The notes: generated from the sequence alone by a model not told the origin. A stretch of 56,255 nt of DNA from Ardenticatenales bacterium (GCA_020634575.1 JACKBM010000045.1:1-56255); one strand, 5' to 3'. Shown: positions 34,347 to 43,652, numbered from the stretch's first letter. Numbers and translations are program-made.

Positions 34347-34496
34347 ACGACCACACGATTTTCCACACGGTACCTCCAGTAGAATGGCCGCAACGTTCTA
34401 GTCCCGCAGCTTGCCGATTTTGGGGCGTATAGATGCATTGCGCTGCGTCTCAGAATTGACAAGTTACACCCAGGCTTCCTGGAGGAAATCTACAAT

Positions 34497-36182
34497 ATGG
34501 CCCCCCTGACCCGCCGCTTGCGGCTTATGCTGCTGCTGTTACCCTTGCTTGGTTGGTTTGTGACCCAGAAAGCATTCGCCGCCACTACCTTTACCGTCAC
34601 CGACAGCTCCGATCTATCCGATGCCGACCTCAACGACAACATCTGTGACACCAATCTCGGTATCGCCGGCAACCAATGCTCATTGCGCGCCGCCATCGAA
34701 CAACTCAACGACATCGGCCCAGACGCCACCGCCCATCATATTGAGTTCAACATCAGCCAATCAGGCGTGATCACCATCACGCCGGCCTCCCCCCTGCCAT
34801 CTATCAGCGTGCCCGTCGTCATTGACGGCGCCAGCCAGCCTGGCGCCAGCTGCCCGACCAGCAATACGATGGCCACCTTGCTCATTTATCTGGATGGCAC
34901 CAATGCCGGCGCCAGCGCTTCTGGGCTGAGATTTGTCGCCGGTGCTGACGGCAGCACAGTGCGCGGCATGGTGGTCGGCAATTTCAACAATGCCGCCGTC
35001 CGCTTTGAGTTTGTTAACGGCAGCCGGATTACCTGCTCCCACATCGGCATCGGCGCCGATGGTTTCACCGATGTGGATAATCACAGCGGCATTATCGACG
35101 ACGGTGACAGCAATATTATCGGCGGCTTGCAGGCCAACCAACGCAACGTGGTCGCCTATAACGATATCTACGGCATCGGCCTGCTGGGCACCAACGCCCT
35201 GGTTTACAACAACCTGATCGGCACCAGTGCCGATGGGCTGCTGGATGCCGGCAACGGGACCGGCGTCTACATCAGTAATAGCGGCAACACAATTGGCGGG
35301 ACCGCCGCCAACGCCCGTAATCTCATTAGTGGCAATGGCAACGGCGTCCGCATCAACAGTACCGACAATAACGTTGTGCTGGGCAACCGGATCGGTCTGG
35401 CCCGGGGCGGGGGGCCGCTGGGTAACAGCGGTGCCGGCGTCGAGGTAATCGGCGACTCTACCAACAATATCATCGGCGGCGTCCTGGCCGACGAATACAA
35501 CATCATCGCCTACAACGGCATGGAGGGTATTCGGCTCTACGACAACATCACCGGTAGCCCGGCCAACAATCCACTGCGCGGCAACCAGATCCACAGCAAC
35601 GGCGCCATCGGCATTGACCTGGAAGCTGATGGCGTCACCCCCAATGATGGGGACGATAGCGATGGCGGCAGCAATTTGCGGCAAAACTTCCCCGTGCTGA
35701 CTCAGGCTGCCGGCAACGAGATCATGGGCTCACTGACCAGCACCGCTGGCCAGAATTACACCATCGATTTTTACCGCAACAGCAGTTGTGACAGCAGCGG
35801 CAATGGCGAAGGCGAAAGCTGGCTGGGTAGCACGGTCGCAACAACCAACGGTTCTGGGCTCGCCAGCTTCAGCATCACCCTCGCCTCACCGTTGGTCGTT
35901 GGCGAAGAGATAACAGCCACGGCCACGGATCCTGATGGCAACACCTCCGAGTTTTCCGCCTGTCTGACGGCGACGACAAGCGTCACGCCAACGCCAACCA
36001 GTACCTCCACAGCGACGGCTACCAATACTCCGACCAATACGCCAACGAACACACCAACAAATACACCCACCGGCACGATCAGCCCCACACCAACAGGCAC
36101 GATCACACCACCAACGCCAACTGCCACACCCGGCGTCCTAGATAAGTTTACTTTCCTGCCCATCGTCCGCCACGACAATTAA
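34497..36182 (+). CDS. Secreted CSLREAI-like beta-helix protein with Thr/Pro stalk
   Basis: This 561-residue exported protein has GGAGG 9 bp before its ATG. A signal peptide (1-29, ending AFAA) is followed by FTVTDSSDLSDADLND and CSLRAAI at 61-67, a variant of CSLREAI. A shorter right-handed beta-helix fills about 100-380, with rungs such as NLISGNGNGVRINST and GNRIGLA, and an Ig-like module follows (about 405-495, ending SEFSACLTATT). Then comes a low-complexity Thr/Pro stalk (about 497-545) with TNTP repeats and the C-terminal FLPIVRHDN. It is a shorter paralogue of the protein at 5075, without that protein's hydrophobic anchor. The FLPIVR-like end is a recurring C-terminus of exported Chloroflexota proteins as I recall, possibly a sorting signal. 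Confidence 0.85.
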   Translation: MAPLTRRLRLMLLLLPLLGWFVTQKAFAATTFTVTDSSDLSDADLNDNICDTNLGIAGNQCSLRAAIEQLNDIGPDATAHHIEFNISQSGVITITPASPLPSISVPVVIDGASQPGASCPTSNTMATLLIYLDGTNAGASASGLRFVAGADGSTVRGMVVGNFNNAAVRFEFVNGSRITCSHIGIGADGFTDVDNHSGIIDDGDSNIIGGLQANQRNVVAYNDIYGIGLLGTNALVYNNLIGTSADGLLDAGNGTGVYISNSGNTIGGTAANARNLISGNGNGVRINSTDNNVVLGNRIGLARGGGPLGNSGAGVEVIGDSTNNIIGGVLADEYNIIAYNGMEGIRLYDNITGSPANNPLRGNQIHSNGAIGIDLEADGVTPNDGDDSDGGSNLRQNFPVLTQAAGNEIMGSLTSTAGQNYTIDFYRNSSCDSSGNGEGESWLGSTVATTNGSGLASFSITLASPLVVGEEITATATDPDGNTSEFSACLTATTSVTPTPTSTSTATATNTPTNTPTNTPTNTPTGTISPTPTGTITPPTPTATPGVLDKFTFLPIVRHDN

Positions 36183-36232
36183 CAATCGGGCTGAGGGGTA
36201 GGCTAACCCTCCCCATTTCCTTGCTGGTCCGG

Positions 36233-36257
36233 GCCTCCGATACACCATACAATAGCG
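36233..36257 (+). promoter_or_regulatory. Promoter-like 25-bp box upstream of the indolepyruvate oxidoreductase gene
   Basis: It is identical to the box at 33197-33221 except for one base (A instead of T before TACAAT). TACAAT lies at 36248-36253, 40 bp before the start codon. A small GAGGG/CCCTC hairpin from the previous gene's 3' end lies just upstream. Confidence 0.6.
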
Positions 36258-36292
36258 GGCGACCTTACTATTGATGCTGTGCGGAGGCCCTT

Positions 36293-39200
36293 ATGACCCA
36301 ATTCTCCCTGGACGATCGCTACACTCGTGAAGATGGGACAATAGCCCTCAGCGGCATTCAAGCCCTGGTCCGGCTGCCCCTGGCGCAGCATCGGGCCGAC
36401 AAGCGGGCCGGCCTCAATACTGCCACCTTCATCGCCGGCTATCGCGGCTCCCCGCTCGGCGGCATCGACTTCCAGCTTCAGGCTAACCAGAAATTGCTGG
36501 ATCAGCACAATATTGTCTTCATGCCCGCCGTCAATGAGGACCTCGGCGCCACCGCTGTCTGGGGCAGCCAGATGGCCCAGCTCTACCCGGACCCCAAATA
36601 CGATGGCGTGCTGGGCATCTGGTATGGCAAAGGTCCAGGTGTGGACCGCTCCGGTGATGCGTTCAAACACGCCAACTACACCGGCGTCGGTCGCTATGGT
36701 GGCGTCCTGGCTATCGCCGGCGATGACCCGGTCTCCAAATCATCCACCATCCCCTCCCACTCCGAGATCGCTCTGTACGATGCCCAGATGCCCGTCCTGT
36801 TCCCCGGCAACATCGCCGAAGTGCTGGAACTGGGCCGGCTGGGCTTCGAGCTGTCGCGGTATAGTGGCGCCTGGGTTGGCTTCAAGATCGTGACCAATAT
36901 CGCCGATGCTTATGGCACGGTGACGCTCCGGCCGGATCCCCCCATCATCCGCCCCGAATTCGAATACAACGGCAAGCCATGGCAGCACAGCCAGAATAAC
37001 GCCCTGCTGGCGCCCGTCTCCCTCATGATGGAACGGGAACATTACGAAGGTCGCCTGGAAGCGGCCCGCCTCTTCGGTGCCGCCAACAACCTGAACCAGA
37101 TCACCGTCTCTTCCGGCGATGATTGGCTCGGCCTCGTCGCCACCGGCAAAACCTACTACGACCTGCGCGAAGCACTCTACTACCTCGGCCTGGATGATAG
37201 CGCGCTGCAAAAGGCAGGCATCCGCCTCTTCAAGGTCGGCATGATTTACCCGCTCGATGGCGACGGCGTTCGCGAATTTGCCCGTGGCCTGGAGGAGATA
37301 TTTGTCGTCGAGGAAAAACGCGGTTTCCTGGAGCTACTTATCCGCGATGTCCTCTACAACGAAACAACCCGCCCCCGCATCATCGGCAAGCGGGATGAAA
37401 ATGGTCAGTTGCTGGTGCCGGGCTATTCTGAGCTGAACCCGGACCAGATTGCCGACCTTCTGGTTAAGCGCCTCAGCCAACGGTTGGATGGCGCTGCACT
37501 GAAAAACAGGCTGAACGCTTTGCGCCGGCAGCCTGTTGATTTAAGCCTTTCTCTCGCTCAGCCCAGCCTGCAGCGCACCCCCTATTTCTGCTCTGGCTGC
37601 CCGCACAACCGCTCGACGCTGGTGCCGGAAGGCTCCGTGGTCGCCGCCGGTATCGGCTGCCATGGCCTGGTCCTGCTGATGGATCGGAACCATGCCGGCA
37701 TCACCCACATGGGCGGCGAGGGTGTCCAGTGGGCCGGCGCCGCCCCTTTCTCCAACACCAAACATATCTTCCAGAACCTGGGCGACGGCACCTTGTTCCA
37801 TTCCGGTTCGATGGCGATCCGCCAGGCGGTCGCTGCGGGCACCAACATCACCTACAAAATCCTGTTCAACGGCGCCGTCGCCATGACTGGCGGCCAGCAA
37901 GCGGATGGCGAAATGCCCGTACCAGAACTGACGCGCGCCTTGCAGGCCGAAGGGGCGAGCAAAATCATCGTTTGTTCGCATGATCCGGAGAAATATCCGG
38001 CCGGTACCGCCTGGGCGCCCGGCGTTCAGCTCTGGGAGCGGGATCGGCTGGAAGAAGCCCAGGAAGTTTTGCGCGAGGTGCCCGGCGTGACCGTCCTCAT
38101 CTACGACCAACCCTGTGCCGCCGACCTGCGCCGCAAACGCAAACGGGGCCAGGCGCCTCTACCGGAGCAGCAGGTGTTCATCAACGAGGCGGTCTGCGAA
38201 GGCTGCGGCGATTGCGGCGTCAAATCCAACTGCCTTAGTGTCTTCCCCGTAGAGACCGAATTTGGCCGCAAGACCCAGATCCACCAGAGCTCTTGCAACC
38301 GGGATTTCACCTGCTTGGAAGGGGATTGCCCCGCCTTCGTAACGGTCAAGGCGGCGCCGGGCCACAAGCCGGCCTCAGCGCGCCAGAAATTGTTCCAGCT
38401 CGACCGGGAGATCCCCGAACCGCGCCGGACACCACCGCAAGGTGGCAACGTCTTCATGACCGGCATCGGCGGCACCGGCGTCGTCACCACCAACCAGATC
38501 CTGGCCACCGCCGCCCTGATCGACGGCCGCCACGCCAACAGCCTGGACCAGACCGGCCTCAGCCAAAAAGGCGGCCCGGTCAAATCCCATCTCAAGATCA
38601 GCGCCGGGCCCAGTGACGTCTCCAACATGATCGGCAAGGGGCAGACTGACGCCTACATCGTCTTCGACATCCTCAGCGGCACGACAGACCAGAACCTGGC
38701 CCAATGCCGGCCCGGCCACACGATCGCGGTTGTCTCCAGCAGCCAGATCCCGACCGGGGCAATGGTCAGCCACCCGGACCTGGCCTTTCCGGCCGGTCAC
38801 CGGCTCCGTAGCCGCCTCGAACAGTACACAACGCCGGACCAGAACGTCTACCTGGACGCGATCCGGCTGGCCGAGGGGCTGTTCGGCAGCCACATGATGG
38901 CCAACATGATCACCGTCGGCGCTGCCTACCAGGCCGGCGCCCTACCGCTGACCGGTCTGGCTATCGAACACGCCATCCGGCTGAATGGGGTCGCCGTAGA
39001 GATGAATCTGCTGGCTTTCCAGGTGGGCCGGCTGGTCGTGGCCGAGCCGGCGTGGGACCCGTTGGCCGAAGTTGAGCGAGGAGGGGCGCAGCTGATCCGG
39101 CCGGTCCTGGACGAAACCGCCCGCCGCCTCGTGGATAGCACGGGAGCCGATGGCGAACTACGCCGGCTGCTGGAAATACGCGTTCCCGAACTCATCGCTT

Positions 39201-39769
39201 ACCAAAACGAGGCATACGCAGCTAACTATGTCGACTTTATCAAAAAGGTCATGGCCGCGGAAAATGGTGAGGGCCGGCTCAGCGAAGCCGTCGCCCGCTA
39301 CCTGTTCAAGTTGATGGCCTACAAAGACGAATACGAGGTCGCGCGACTCCACCTCCGCAGTGAATTCCAGAATGCCCTCGAAGAGCAGTTTGGCGCGAAC
39401 GCCGCCATCCAATACCAGCTGCACCCACCTCTGCTCAAGGCGCTGGGCCTGAAGCAGAAAATCGGCCTGGGCCGCTGGTTCAACGCCGGTTATTGGCTGT
39501 TGACCAAACTCAAGGCCTTGCGCGGCAGCGCTCTCGATATTTTTGGCTATGCGAAGGTTCGCCGGCTGGAACGCGAACTGATCGAGGCGTACAAGGTGAT
39601 GATCACGGCCGAGCTGGCCACCCTGACGCCGGCCAGCTATGACCGCGCCGTCCAGCTCGCCGAGCTGCCCGATATGATTCGCGGCTACGAAGAGGTCAAA
39701 CTACGCAACGTCGCCCGCTACCGCGCCGCCGTCGCCGACCTCCAGGCCGCCCAAACCGAGCCGGCCTGA
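36293..39769 (+). CDS. Indolepyruvate:ferredoxin oxidoreductase family protein, fused alpha-gamma form
   Basis: This 1158-residue cytoplasmic enzyme has GGAGG 6 bp before its ATG. It joins in one chain an N-terminal pyrimidine-binding domain (about 15-260, with YRGSPLGGID), a transketolase-C-like region, and a thiamine-diphosphate-binding domain (about 430-600, with GIGCHGLVLLMD and LGDGTLFHSG). An iron-sulfur segment follows (about 634-680, CEGCGDCGVKSNC and CNRDFTCLEGDC), then a gamma domain (about 705-900, GIGGTGVVTTNQILATAAL) and a C-terminal helical extension (DUF6537-like). The family decarboxylates aryl or branched 2-oxo acids to acyl-CoA and reduces ferredoxin. The fused layout resembles the long bacterial indolepyruvate oxidoreductases. 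The promoter box it shares with the MscS gene suggests common control. It has no obvious operon partner. Confidence 0.9.
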   Translation: MTQFSLDDRYTREDGTIALSGIQALVRLPLAQHRADKRAGLNTATFIAGYRGSPLGGIDFQLQANQKLLDQHNIVFMPAVNEDLGATAVWGSQMAQLYPDPKYDGVLGIWYGKGPGVDRSGDAFKHANYTGVGRYGGVLAIAGDDPVSKSSTIPSHSEIALYDAQMPVLFPGNIAEVLELGRLGFELSRYSGAWVGFKIVTNIADAYGTVTLRPDPPIIRPEFEYNGKPWQHSQNNALLAPVSLMMEREHYEGRLEAARLFGAANNLNQITVSSGDDWLGLVATGKTYYDLREALYYLGLDDSALQKAGIRLFKVGMIYPLDGDGVREFARGLEEIFVVEEKRGFLELLIRDVLYNETTRPRIIGKRDENGQLLVPGYSELNPDQIADLLVKRLSQRLDGAALKNRLNALRRQPVDLSLSLAQPSLQRTPYFCSGCPHNRSTLVPEGSVVAAGIGCHGLVLLMDRNHAGITHMGGEGVQWAGAAPFSNTKHIFQNLGDGTLFHSGSMAIRQAVAAGTNITYKILFNGAVAMTGGQQADGEMPVPELTRALQAEGASKIIVCSHDPEKYPAGTAWAPGVQLWERDRLEEAQEVLREVPGVTVLIYDQPCAADLRRKRKRGQAPLPEQQVFINEAVCEGCGDCGVKSNCLSVFPVETEFGRKTQIHQSSCNRDFTCLEGDCPAFVTVKAAPGHKPASARQKLFQLDREIPEPRRTPPQGGNVFMTGIGGTGVVTTNQILATAALIDGRHANSLDQTGLSQKGGPVKSHLKISAGPSDVSNMIGKGQTDAYIVFDILSGTTDQNLAQCRPGHTIAVVSSSQIPTGAMVSHPDLAFPAGHRLRSRLEQYTTPDQNVYLDAIRLAEGLFGSHMMANMITVGAAYQAGALPLTGLAIEHAIRLNGVAVEMNLLAFQVGRLVVAEPAWDPLAEVERGGAQLIRPVLDETARRLVDSTGADGELRRLLEIRVPELIAYQNEAYAANYVDFIKKVMAAENGEGRLSEAVARYLFKLMAYKDEYEVARLHLRSEFQNALEEQFGANAAIQYQLHPPLLKALGLKQKIGLGRWFNAGYWLLTKLKALRGSALDIFGYAKVRRLERELIEAYKVMITAELATLTPASYDRAVQLAELPDMIRGYEEVKLRNVARYRAAVADLQAAQTEPA

Positions 39770-39928
39770 GTGCTTCGCTGCGCTCAGCATGACAGGTGCA
39801 AATGCCCACCAGGTATTCGTTCGCGAGAGCCCTATGCTGAGCGTACTGAATTGTCAGCACAATTCGCAGCAAATCCCTTGTGGCAATTGCGGGAGTGAGG
39901 CAAGGATGGCGCGAATGATCGGAAAAAA

Positions 39929-39956
39929 ATCCGTGCCAAATCCGTGTTAATCCGTG
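39929..39956 (+). repeat. ATCCGTG-type dispersed repeat
   Basis: The segment holds AAATCCGTGCC followed by ATCCGTGTTAATCCGTG. The same 17-base core occurs in both arms of the inverted repeat at 50072-50141. It lies in the 235-bp gap before the dipeptidase gene, which otherwise shows nothing but a weak GAGGT ribosome site. Confidence 0.75.
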
Positions 39957-40004
39957 TCCAACTCTTCTTAAGAGATAGCCAACGTACAACCACCGAGGTA
40001 ACGA

Positions 40005-41381
40005 ATGAGTGAGCATTGGGAAGAATATCTGCAATTACATCAGGAACGGTTTATCGACGAGCTGATTGAGTTTGTCTCCATCCCATCCGTCTCCGCCCTA
40101 CCCCAACATGCCAGCGATGTGCGCCAGGCCGGCGAATGGGTCCGGGAGCGGATGAGCGCGGCTGGCATCGAAAACGCGGCGGTGATGGAGACCGGCGGCC
40201 ATCCAGTGGTCTACGGCGATTGGCTCCACGCCGGCCCCGATCAGCCCACCATCCTCATCTACGGCCATTTCGACGTCCAACCGGCCGATCCCTTCGAGCT
40301 CTGGACCGACGAACCCTTCCAGCCCGTCATCCGCGACGGCCGCATGTACGCCCGCGGCGCCTCGGACGATAAGGGCGGCATGATGACCCCCATCCTGGCG
40401 GTCGAAGCGCTGTTGGCGACGAATGGGAAGCTGCCCATCAACGTCAAATTCCTCTTTGAAGGCCAGGAAGAGATCGGCAGTCCACAGCTGGCCCGCTTCG
40501 TGGCCGACCACGCCGAATTACTCGCCTGCGATATGGTCTACAGCTCCGACGGCCTGCAATGGTCGGCGGACGAACCTTGCCTGGTCGTGGCGCTGAAAGG
40601 GCTCTGCAAACTGCAAATCGACGTCTACGGCGCCAGTAGTGATCTCCATTCCGGCCTGCACGGCGGCGGCATCCCCAACCCGATCCACGCCCTGAGCCAG
40701 ATCATCGCCTCCATGCGCAGCGCCGACGGCAAAATCCTGGTTGATGGCTTCTACGATGAGGTCGTGCCGCTTTCTGCCGAAGACAAAGCCCACATCGCCG
40801 CGGTCCCCTTTGACCTGGAAGCCTACAAGTCTGAGCTCGGCATCGCCGACATCTACGGCGAGCCGGGCTACACCACCCGGGAGCGGCTCTGGGCACGCCC
40901 CACGCTGGAACTAAACGGCATCTGGGGTGGTTTCCAGGGCGAAGGGTCCAAGACGGTGATTCCGCGTGAGGCCCATGCCAAGATCACCTGCCGGCTGGTG
41001 GCGGATCAGGACCCGCAGCAGATTGAGGCGGCGATTCGGGCGCATGTGTTGAGGGTGGCACCGGCCGGTGTCCGCATCGAGTTCCAGAACACCGGCGGTG
41101 GCTCACCTGCCTACCTCATGCCCCTCGACCACCCCGGCAACCAGGCCGCCTTCGACGTCCTGGAAACCGTGTACGGCAAAGCGCCTTACATCACCCGGCT
41201 GGGCGGCTCGATCGGCGTCGTCCCCGCCTTCCTGCAATCGCTCGGCGCCTACACCATCATGCTCGGCTTCAGCGTCGACGACGAAAACCTGCACGCCCCG
41301 GACGAGTTTTTCCGCCTGCGCAACTACATCCGTGGCCAACAGGTTTATTGCCGGCTGCTGGAGCAGTTGGCCAAACCTTAA
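40005..41381 (+). CDS. M20 family dipeptidase
   Basis: This 458-residue cytoplasmic metallopeptidase shows the family's zinc site: YGHFDVQP (His and catalytic Asp, about residues 87-92), ASDDKGG (bridging Asp), EGQEEIGS (catalytic and metal Glu pair) and a late His in DENLHAPDE. The dimerisation domain lies in the middle, with the diagnostic DLHSGLHGG and GGSIGVVPAF. It should hydrolyse dipeptides or acyl-amino acids, like carnosinase-type and PepV-like M20 enzymes. The ATG has GAGGT upstream. It heads a same-strand run with a threonine/serine dehydratase (83 bp downstream), a VOC protein and an acetyltransferase. A link between peptide breakdown and amino acid deamination is plausible. Confidence 0.9.
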   Translation: MSEHWEEYLQLHQERFIDELIEFVSIPSVSALPQHASDVRQAGEWVRERMSAAGIENAAVMETGGHPVVYGDWLHAGPDQPTILIYGHFDVQPADPFELWTDEPFQPVIRDGRMYARGASDDKGGMMTPILAVEALLATNGKLPINVKFLFEGQEEIGSPQLARFVADHAELLACDMVYSSDGLQWSADEPCLVVALKGLCKLQIDVYGASSDLHSGLHGGGIPNPIHALSQIIASMRSADGKILVDGFYDEVVPLSAEDKAHIAAVPFDLEAYKSELGIADIYGEPGYTTRERLWARPTLELNGIWGGFQGEGSKTVIPREAHAKITCRLVADQDPQQIEAAIRAHVLRVAPAGVRIEFQNTGGGSPAYLMPLDHPGNQAAFDVLETVYGKAPYITRLGGSIGVVPAFLQSLGAYTIMLGFSVDDENLHAPDEFFRLRNYIRGQQVYCRLLEQLAKP

Positions 41382-41444
41382 AATTTGCCAAACTGATGGC
41401 GGCAAAACCGCCCGAATCGCGTTGAGTAATTAAGCGCAGCGCCT

Positions 41445-41504
41445 ACCTCCGGGAGGTGTTTCCGATGTCTATCCCGAATAACGCCGCAAACACCTCCCGG
41501 AGGT
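41445..41504 (+). promoter_or_regulatory. Perfect 15-bp inverted repeat around the dehydratase start codon
   Basis: ACCTCCGGGAGGTGT (41445-41459) pairs with ACACCTCCCGGAGGT (41490-41504), leaving a 30-base loop that contains ATG 41465. The GGGAGG ribosome site lies inside the left arm. Folding would hide the ribosome site, so translation control is possible. The left and right cores are also near-palindromes themselves. Confidence 0.7.
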
Positions 41505-42508
41505 TAGGGGGGGATGCGGTTCGCGCCGAAATTGGCCGTCTCACAACCGAACTGGCCCCCCACCTGGCCGCCGCCGAGGCCCGCATCCGGCCGTTTATCC
41601 GCCGCACCTGCCTCGAGCCCTCGCCCTACTACAGCGCCATCGGCGGCAACAACCTCTTTCTCAAATGCGAAAACCTGCAGCACACCGGTTCCTTCAAGGC
41701 GCGCGGGGCGCTCAGCAAGGTGCTGGCCCTCACGCCGGCAGAACGCGCCCGGGGCGTGGTCACGGCCTCGACCGGCAATCATGGCGCTGCCGTGGCCTAC
41801 GCCCTGCAGCAGGTGGGGGCGCAGGGCATCGTTTTTGTGCCGGAGGATGCGGCGGCGACGAAGGTGGCCAATATCGAGCGGTTGGGGGCATCCATCCGGC
41901 GCCAACCGGGCGACCCGGTGGAAGCGGAGAAAGCCGCCCGCCAGTATGCCGCCGCCAACGGCATGAGCTACGTGCCGCCCTACAACGACCTCGACGTCGT
42001 CAGCGGCCAGGGCACCATCGGGTTGGAACTGGTAGCGGAGCTGGAACGGGTTGATGCGGTCTTTGTCGGTCTGGGCGGCGGCGGACTGATCAGCGGCATT
42101 GCCGCAGCGGTGAAAGCGGCCCATCCGGACGCTCACATCATCGGCTGCTCGCCGGCCAACTCGCAGGTGATGGTTCAATCGGTGCAGGCCGGCCAACTAC
42201 TGGATCTGCCCTCGTTGCCGACCCTTTCCGACGGCACGGCCGGTGGCGTCGAGCTGGACTCTATCACCTTTCCCCTGATTCAAGGGCTGGTTGATGCCTT
42301 TGTCACGGTGCCGGAAGCAGCCATCGCCGCTGAATTGCGGACCTTCCTGGAAATCCACCATATGTTGATCGAAGGTGCAGCCGCGATGACGCTGGCGGCC
42401 TACCGGCAGGTGGCGGCAGAATTTACCGGCCAAAATGTCGTCGTCATCCTGTGCGGCGCCAATATCAGCCTGGCTACCTTGCGCCAGGTGCTGAATGAAA
42501 CGGAGTGA
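41465..42508 (+). CDS. Threonine/serine dehydratase, PLP-dependent (347 aa)
   Basis: This fold-type II PLP enzyme has Lys in SFKARGA (about residue 74, within CENLQHTGSFKARGA), the phosphate-binding GLGGGGLISG, and STGNHGAAVAYA. It lacks the C-terminal ACT regulatory domain of biosynthetic IlvA, so it resembles the short catabolic threonine/serine dehydratases and serine racemases. It would deaminate Thr to 2-oxobutanoate and Ser to pyruvate. ATG 41465 is preferred over GTG 41456 because GGGAGG lies 8 bp before it. The ribosome site and start codon sit in a perfect inverted repeat. The VOC gene begins 9 bp after its stop, so the two are cotranscribed. Confidence 0.88.
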   Translation: MSIPNNAANTSRRLGGDAVRAEIGRLTTELAPHLAAAEARIRPFIRRTCLEPSPYYSAIGGNNLFLKCENLQHTGSFKARGALSKVLALTPAERARGVVTASTGNHGAAVAYALQQVGAQGIVFVPEDAAATKVANIERLGASIRRQPGDPVEAEKAARQYAAANGMSYVPPYNDLDVVSGQGTIGLELVAELERVDAVFVGLGGGGLISGIAAAVKAAHPDAHIIGCSPANSQVMVQSVQAGQLLDLPSLPTLSDGTAGGVELDSITFPLIQGLVDAFVTVPEAAIAAELRTFLEIHHMLIEGAAAMTLAAYRQVAAEFTGQNVVVILCGANISLATLRQVLNETE

Positions 42509-42517
42509 GGAATACCC

Positions 42518-43162
42518 ATGCCATTACGAACGGACCATATCATTTACATCGCCCCGGAACTGGAGGCGGCCTGTGACCGGATTGAGGCGCTGCTGGGCAT
42601 CCGGCCGGTTTTCGGCGGCCAGCATCCCGGCGGCGGTACCCATAACGCCCTACTCGCCCTCGGCAACGACGCCTACCTCGAGGTCATCGCCCCCGACCCG
42701 GCCCAGCCTAACCCGGACCGGCCCCGTTCCTTCGGGCTGGATAAACCTGGCGAATTCCGCCTGGCCACCTGGGCCGTCAAGGCCCCGCAGATGGCAACGG
42801 TCGTGGCCGCAGCCCGGGCGCGGGGCTACGATCCGGGCGAAGTTGTCCAGGGCGGCCGGACCCGGGACGATGGCCTGCGGCTGGCCTGGCAGTCGACCAA
42901 ACGGCCGGAATCAATCTCTGGCGCTACGCCACCCGGTGATTGGCTGGTGCCGTTTCTAATTGATTGGGGCGACACCCCGCACCCGTCCGGCGCGGCACCG
43001 GCCGGTGGCACCCTCGTCAGCCTCCACGCTGAACATCCGAACCCGGGAACTGTCCAGGCGATATTACGCGCTCTCGACGTCGATATTGAGGTGAGGGAGG
43101 GGCCGGCGATCGGTCTTGTCGCCGCCATTAGGACAGCGGACGGTCTGGTGGAACTGCGTTAA
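42518..43162 (+). CDS. VOC (glyoxalase_3-like) domain protein
   Basis: This 214-residue protein starts with LRTDHIIYIAPELEAACDRI and continues with GGQHPGGGTHNALLALGNDAYLE, the usual N-terminal module of Glyoxalase_3-like VOC proteins. His in TDHIIYI, His in GTHNALL and Glu in AYLEVI are candidate metal ligands. A second half (about 110-214) repeats the fold less clearly. VOC proteins bind a divalent metal and act as lyases, isomerases, dioxygenases or resistance proteins; the specific reaction cannot be told. It is 9 bp downstream of the dehydratase and 18 bp upstream of a GNAT gene, so an operon is likely. Confidence 0.83.
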   Translation: MPLRTDHIIYIAPELEAACDRIEALLGIRPVFGGQHPGGGTHNALLALGNDAYLEVIAPDPAQPNPDRPRSFGLDKPGEFRLATWAVKAPQMATVVAAARARGYDPGEVVQGGRTRDDGLRLAWQSTKRPESISGATPPGDWLVPFLIDWGDTPHPSGAAPAGGTLVSLHAEHPNPGTVQAILRALDVDIEVREGPAIGLVAAIRTADGLVELR

Positions 43163-43180
43163 GCGAAACGGCGGCCACAA

Positions 43181-43645
43181 ATGAACATTCGCGACTATCA
43201 GGCAAGTGATATCCCAGAGATGCTGGCGGTCATCAAGGCTGCCTTTGCCGAATACCAGGGCCGGCTTGACCCACCGTCCAGCGCCGAGCGCAAGACGGTG
43301 GCCATCATGCAGGCCGAACTGGCCGAGGCAAACGCTCTCGTTGCCGTAGCCGATGACACGGTCGTGGGCTGCGTTTTTTACCGGCCCCAGGGTGATGGCA
43401 TTTACCTGGACCGGCTGGCCGTCCTGCCGACGTATCGCCGTCAGGGGATCGCCGGCGCCTTGCTGAACGCTGTCGAACAAAAAGCCGTCACCGCCGGGCA
43501 TAGCGCCCTCTATCTGTCGGTCCGGCTGGTGCTGACGGAGCAGCAGGCGTTTTATCAGCAGCGTGGTTTTGTGGTACACGCCTACGACACCCACGAAGGT
43601 TATGCAGCGCCTACCTCGATAAAGATGCGCAAAGCGCTGGCCTGA
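43181..43645 (+). CDS. GNAT family N-acetyltransferase
   Basis: This 154-residue single-domain protein has the acetyl-CoA-binding signature YRRQGIAGALL (about residues 88-98) after the strand LDRLAVLPT. C-terminal strands ALYLSVRLVLTEQQAFYQQRGF follow in the usual GNAT order. It transfers an acetyl group from acetyl-CoA to an unknown amine; its size fits small-molecule or peptide acetyltransferases. It is 18 bp downstream of the VOC gene and closes the run that begins with the dipeptidase. A strong promoter for the next gene starts 8 bp after its stop codon. Confidence 0.88.
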   Translation: MNIRDYQASDIPEMLAVIKAAFAEYQGRLDPPSSAERKTVAIMQAELAEANALVAVADDTVVGCVFYRPQGDGIYLDRLAVLPTYRRQGIAGALLNAVEQKAVTAGHSALYLSVRLVLTEQQAFYQQRGFVVHAYDTHEGYAAPTSIKMRKALA

Positions 43646-43652
43646 TTGGGGC

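Noticed and set aside
34761..35684. 307-codon minus-strand frame opposite the second CSLREAI gene
   Set aside because: It is a repetitive Ala/Val/Asp-rich antisense product of beta-helix rungs.
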